Assembly: GCA_007922305.1 (NCBI GenBank) | Contig: ML677366.1 | Coordinates: 10,037,433 to 10,101,432, forward strand | Direction of reading: 5' to 3' | Source: Dermatemys mawii | Lineage: Eukaryota; Chordata; Testudines; Dermatemydidae | Length of the DNA stretch: 64,000 nt | In this document: positions 59,271 to 64,000 of the stretch, piece by piece | How the letters are laid out: each line of letters starts with the position of its first letter | Numbering within the stretch: the first letter of the stretch is position 1 | Notes under the pieces: generated by a model | The model's database searches: none | What the model saw: only the letters and a program-made list of their open reading frames with translations | Told to the model about the DNA's origin: nothing | Made by a program: the position numbers and the translations under genes

Positions 59271-59345
59271 TGTGTGTTTGGACAGTGCCTAGTATAATTC
59301 AGCACCAATACAGCGGGGGCCCTCTAAAGTTTACTACAATACAAA
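59271..59345 (+). repeat. SINE 3' domain, right piece
   Basis: TGTGTGTTTGGACAGTGCCT, AGTATAATTCAGCACC and GGGGGCCCTC match the end of the SINE tail (TGTTTGTACAGCGCCTAGCA). It continues the piece that stops at 58780. Confidence 0.55.
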
Positions 59346-60747
59346 TAAACACCAGTAAAAACCACATTAGGACAGACCAATGCTCCACACAATCTGATAT
59401 TTTGATTGACACTGGCCAATCCCAGGTACTTCAGAGAAAGCTATTGCCGCTCCCCCCATCTAAAACAGTTCACTATGCCACACTATAATATGAAAGAAAA
59501 TTCCCTTGACCACAGCTGGAAATTAGTTAATGCCTGAAATGCGGATATTCAAGAACCCTGGTCATCCTGTCTTCCCGAATTCAGACTAAAGGCAGATGCT
59601 GGCATTGGCACATATTAATACCTCAGGCCGCTGCTATTCTCAGCCATATAAATGTCCCATCACATTTTGCAGCTTACTCGTGTTGTTTCGCTCGTTATTA
59701 ACCTGGGGTAGTAAATGCCACTAGCTAGCTATATATGGTGGGAAAGTTTTTCTGATCTGTTTTAAGTTTATTGCTTCATAGTTTCAAGTGCCCCTTTACC
59801 CTTGTATTACCAGAGGAGGCAACCAACGTACAGCTGGTCTTCTCTACATCAGTCTCTAACCTACATTCAGGAGTAATACGGTCCCATAGCATGGACATGC
59901 AAGTCAACGGTGAATGTGGGGAGTATGTTCTCTGTATTATGTGAGACCCCTTTAATGCTCCTAATTCCTCACTCAGGTCTTTAGTGCCCTCCACACACTG
60001 GGAACACTTCCCACACAGCTGTTCACAATAATGTCTCTTGCTCCTTCCTTATGCAACAGTGTGTGAGAGCAGATTAAATGCATCCCCAGTACGCAACTCC
60101 CCCATTGTCAAGTTGTGGAGGCCCTCAGCTATGCACTCCCTTGTGAAGACTCTCCCACTCCACTCCTTTTAGTTTAGATTCATCTAAATTACTTCTCAGC
60201 AACACCTTTGGCCAGTAATTATCCCCCTGGTAAGGAGTTAAAAAATATAAGGCATAGGCCACAGATCCAGTGGACTCTTTCCACTGACATCAATGGACTG
60301 TAGATTAGGCCCATAAAGAACAGAACCTGCCACCCAACTATTCACTTCCTTGGCATGCTGAGAACTGGTTCTTTATCCCCACAGTCACCCGTAACCTGTT
60401 CTAATCCGTGCTTCTTCCCCGTGGCTACCAAGGGAGTTAGGAACCCCTTCACCCGCATCAAATATCAATGAGAAAGGTATTTTTTTCGTGCTGTTGGATG
60501 TTGAAAGGAAATAGCACTCAGCCTTTAGATCAGTGGGCAACCAAGGTGAAGGTCTCTCCCCTGTTTCACACTGAATCCCACTGTATATGACACAAACTCG
60601 TTCTCTGAGACCTTCACAACAATGTCTTTCTGCTGCCTCTGTTACCATTGCAATTTGTTGTTGATGGAGGTGTAATGTTCATGGCTGAAATCATTGTGCT
60701 CATATTGGTTGTGAATATCAGTATTGTATGGTTATTTCAATAGAATA
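59346..60747. other. Unique noncoding DNA
   Basis: No gene or dispersed repeat recognised. A weak palindromic fragment (GATCCAGTGGACTC, GACATCAATGGACTG) lies near 60265-60310. Confidence 0.4.
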
Positions 60748-60803
60748 TACACACACACATATATATATACACATACAAACACACACACACACACACACAC
60801 ACC
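60748..60803. repeat. (CA)n/(TA)n microsatellite
   Basis: TACACACACACATATATATA then a run of CA, interrupted by ATACAAAC. Confidence 0.95.
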
Positions 60804-61494
60804 CCTACAGTTTCAATCTCTATTGCTTATCCAATTCGGTTGTCTCAAATAATTCTAGCAGACTCGTGATGCATAATTTGCCATTACATATCACATTCCA
60901 AATCTGGAGCCTTTACTTACCGTTATTCCCACAGACGTCAGTAGAACTCCAATGGGTGTCCATACATCACCTTCCACAATGTGGCCCTGATCCTTGATTG
61001 ATGACCTGGATTTTCCTACTGTACAAACAACTCTGCATGAAGATGGGGTGAGCACTAATTGGTTCTGATGTCCATACGAGGTTGATAGATCAGTTTTAGC
61101 AAATAAGAGAGATGAACAGGAAATTTGGAGACAATTCTGCTAAATGAGAACAAGAAAGTGAAAGGGGCTATAAACAAAAATAAAGCTGGGCATTTTATAT
61201 CATTGTCTAGGCTTGCATGAAATGCAAAAAGTTAAACAAGTATCAATAGCGAAAAGTAAGTTAGATTTTGAAACATTCCTTTAATTGACAAACCGTGCAC
61301 AGGAAATACGTTATAGGAGATGCCTAAAGGACATGCAGAATGCAGTTAAACAAATAGAGTATATACTCTCTCAAAGGTAAAGTTTATTTCAGACTTGGGG
61401 ACTTTCCCCCATTAGGAAGAAGGATTAAACAATAACATATAAATTCACAAAACCTCCAGATTCTAAACCAGTCTTTTAGAAAATTGCATTCGTC
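60804..61494. other. Unique noncoding DNA
   Basis: AT-rich. Nothing recognised. Confidence 0.35.
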
Positions 61495-61595
61495 CCACTG
61501 AAGTCAATAGGCCTGATTCCAGCTGCACTCCAATTTTACACTACTGCAATTCCATTGACTGCTTCTGATTTGCACTGTTGTAACTCACGTCAGAC
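61495..61595. repeat. Old palindromic amniote repeats
   Basis: CCCACTGAAGTCAATAGGCC, CTCCAATTTTACACTACTGC and ATTCCATTGACTGCTTCTGA form imperfect inverted arms, resembling 3661-3733. Confidence 0.45.
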
Positions 61596-61799
61596 TCCTT
61601 TAATTGCTCAGTGCATGCTTTGAAGAATGCATGACTGGTCCTTTATTTTTCTTTTACTAGATCATTCAGAAGAGATGCATTAACCCTCAGGTGGAGAACA
61701 ATTCCTAAAGCTCTTTTTCCAACAGAATAAGTTTCCACACTCACCTGTACTTAACTGTCTACATTTATCTGACGTGTATTGAAAAAGAGTGGATAATTT
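61596..61799. other. Short unique spacer
   Basis: Nothing recognised. Confidence 0.3.
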
Positions 61800-61960
61800 A
61801 GAAAAGCAACCATACAGAGACCTGGGATCTGTTCCCTGCTCTGCCACGGACCTGCTGAGTGACTGTGGGCAAGTCACATGACTTCTCAGTGCCTCAGTTC
61901 CCCTCATCACCCTTTATCTTACCTGTTTTAGAATGCAAGTTCTTCAGGGCAGCTGCTGCC
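61800..61960 (+). repeat. MIR-type SINE with 3' domain
   Basis: GACCTGGGATCTGTTCCCTG, CTCTGCCACGGACCTGCTGA, GACTGTGGGCAAGTCACATG and CTTCTCAGTGCCTCAGTTCC are an almost complete MIR core. TTTTAGAATGCAAGTTCTTC and AGGGCAGCTGC then give the usual 3' domain. This is the best preserved SINE in the window. Confidence 0.85.
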
Positions 61961-64000
61961 TGTGTTTCTCCAGGCTGGTCCCCAGGTTCATCCCTGAAGA
62001 GCTGCTTGGAAAATGAGCACAGAATGTTTGCTACCCACCCCCTGCTGAGTAGGCTGATTCAAGGCTTCAAGCTCCACTTTTTTACTCCTGGGTCTGCAAG
62101 CCTTCCATGCTCCCATCTGATCTTACCACCTGCCTCGCCTTCTTCCAGTCGCACAATAAGACCTGCTGGTGTCAGAAGAACAGCATGGGAGATGAGAGGA
62201 TCTATGCTAGGGTGGTGCCAACCACCCTATCAAGCTCTTTATAGCAGAGGCATGTGCCAGACCTGCTGTTCGTGATGCTGGCTTTGTGGTACAGGCACTT
62301 CAGATGTTTTATCCACTCCCTGCACTACACTATTGTCTGACTGACGTCCTGCTCCATCAGCCTCTAGGGGATCGCAGAAAGGTGGATATTCTGTGAGATT
62401 CTGCTGAAATCGCGATTCTTGGTGTACTCGTTAGACTAGTTAGACTTGAGAGCAGTTCACTGCATCATTGCTATGTTCACACCACAAAGTGGGAGGGTAG
62501 AGAGATGGGTCATGTGTCAATGGGTGCTCTCACCCCTCCTCCCCCAGTAAGTATGCTAATGGGATTTCTACACACTCCTGGACACCTTTCTAAGGGCTTT
62601 GAGCATGAATGATAGAGGGGTAGGGGTAAGAACCTGCAGCTCGACATGTGCAAAGCTGGAAGTGTAGACAGACCCTGTGTGTTTGTACACAACGGAGCCC
62701 GGAACATGGCTGAGGACCCAAGGCAAAACTGTAATGCAAATACATCATCATCACTATCTAAAGTCCATCACACAGCCTACAACAGAAAGTGTTTCACTCT
62801 TAAGAACATTTACTGTTCTTTTGAACCAACAGCTAGGCATGACTATGGAAGGGATGGCAAGAGCGGTGAAGACTAAGAGGTGTTGCCACAAGTGACATGA
62901 TGCTCAAAATCCCTGAACAGAAGCATCTGGGCATCAAGGCAGAGTTAAAAAACAGCCCATCGAAAATGAATTAACAATTAAAAATGTATTGAAAGTGGGA
63001 AGAAAAAGAGAAATCATTCCTAATTAATTCTGGTGCCCTGCACAACCCCAGACTATTTGTAATCCTACAGGGAACATCTTTATTGATCTGGGGGACGCTG
63101 CGGCAGACTTCTGATGCTTATCTCAGCATAAAAATAGGCTCTTGTGATGAGCAGTGATTTAATTACATGACAATCACCGTTAACAATGCATGGCGAATAC
63201 CAAAAATATGCAGAGCAAGAGTGGCAGTGATAAATGCAAGTGAATGGCATTGACTTTCAGTAAAGTCGTCTATTGCCTGGGATGGAGGGAGACTGCACAT
63301 ATATTTTTTCCCTTCTCTTAGGGCAGCGACTTGCTGTGCTGTTTGGGAGACTCTCTCAAGGGATCTAAAGACACACAGGAGATGGGAGAGAAATAAAGGA
63401 TCATGAGCAAAGCAACATTTAGCACATAAAGCACTGGAACTTACAATGCAATTGTTTTGCATGTGGGAAGATGCACTATTTCCACTGTGCATCTCCACTA
63501 AGAAATGAAGAGGAGAAATATTTGCTCTACTTTGGGAGAGGGTGCCGTATGTGGCACAGGAATAAGAAAGTTCAGCCAAATCCCATCGGTGACATAGAGA
63601 AGGTGGACTTGACAGTGGCAACAATAGATTGCTCATGGGATTTTTTTCTTTTAAGCCTGGGTTATTGAGTTCTCTTTAGTGTATTTTTAAGCAATCCATT
63701 CAAAGGGCCTGATCTTGAGCAGCTGCAAATGGGCTGGGCCACTGTAACGAAAAAAACATCTACTTCCCAAATGTCAGAAGAGGCTTGGAGTTCGGATTCT
63801 TTGCTACGAAACACCAAGCCATTTACTCTGAGCAGTAGGAGAATCTAGAGGGCTGCATGTTTTGGAGCTGAGGATCCTGAGTCTGACAACTTGTATCACT
63901 TCTGTGAGACTCTGGGCGGTGACAGTCACCTACACCTGACCAGGTCTGACATTCAATCTGTTAGGAGGCTGTGCTGACACCTGTGCAAGCAAGTATGTTA
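61961..64000. other. Unique noncoding DNA, possible regulatory block
   Basis: No repeat or gene is recognised. At 63110-63180 several short motifs crowd together: GCTTATCTCAGC (GATA-type), CATAAAAATAGG (MEF2-like), and GATTTAATTACATGAC (homeodomain-like). The 157-codon minus-strand frame at 63163-63636, the longest in the window, has no domain, and I read it as chance. Confidence 0.4.

Noticed and set aside
61859..62275. 138-codon + strand open frame
   Set aside because: It starts inside the MIR at 61800-61960 and shows no domain, so it is repeat read-through.
63163..63636. 157-codon minus-strand open frame, longest in the window
   Set aside because: No domain, no plausible start or splice context, and Cys/His/Ser-rich content typical of translated noncoding DNA. 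A frame of this length is expected by chance in 64 kb read six ways.
1..64000. CRISPR arrays, operons, phage or bacterial genes
   Set aside because: No spaced direct repeats, no dense coding and no ribosome-binding pattern. Repeat content shows a vertebrate nuclear genome.

Overview
The window reads as vertebrate, non-mammalian amniote nuclear DNA, most likely turtle. The evidence is its repeats: CR1 LINE fragments with the (ATTCTATG)n 3' end, short hAT and Harbinger-like MITEs of the kind I know from turtle genomes (the 124-bp family beginning TAGGGTGACCAG, and the hairpin-rich family beginning GGCCTGGTCTACACT), MIR-type SINEs, and short pieces that look Penelope-derived. The species call rests on remembered repeat families and was not tested by a search.

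I find no complete protein-coding gene, rRNA, tRNA, CRISPR array or operon. The small ORFs are what AT-rich noncoding DNA gives by chance, apart from those that are pieces of LINE proteins. One stretch, 14733-14896 on the + strand, looks like a real internal exon of an unidentified gene: it has a branch-point-like TGATAAC, a strong pyrimidine tract and AG, a single open frame of about 55 residues, and a CAG|GTATAG donor. If it is real, much of the window may be intron; otherwise the window is intergenic.

Layout. 1-4400: a dense MITE cluster plus SINE debris. 4400-13400: mostly unique DNA with one GC-rich hAT-like element and scattered MITEs. 13400-19500: a CR1 tail, the candidate exon, several MITEs and a MIR. 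19500-34200: long unique stretches with little recognisable repeat, possibly holding regulatory sequence. 34300-38100: an hAT element, a Penelope-like piece, a CR1 fragment and MITEs. 41200-43500: an hAT element, a broken + strand CR1 with a second CR1 on the - strand between its pieces, then a SINE. 45300-47450: a MITE, an hAT MITE with a perfect 8-bp duplication, a short retrocopy with a hammerhead-like core and a perfect 12-bp duplication, and a CR1 tail. 49900-51900: a MIR split by two inverted MITEs, and an hAT element. 54900-55100: a probable L2-like LINE remnant. 58700-59350: a SINE tail split by a 490-bp MITE. The rest is unique noncoding DNA.

No genes work together here. What can be read is a history of insertion: old SINEs were hit by later MITEs, and an old CR1 copy is interrupted by another CR1 in the opposite orientation. 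I found no previously undescribed system that I could defend. The best leads are the exon, the hammerhead-like retroelement copies and the paired MITE insertion.
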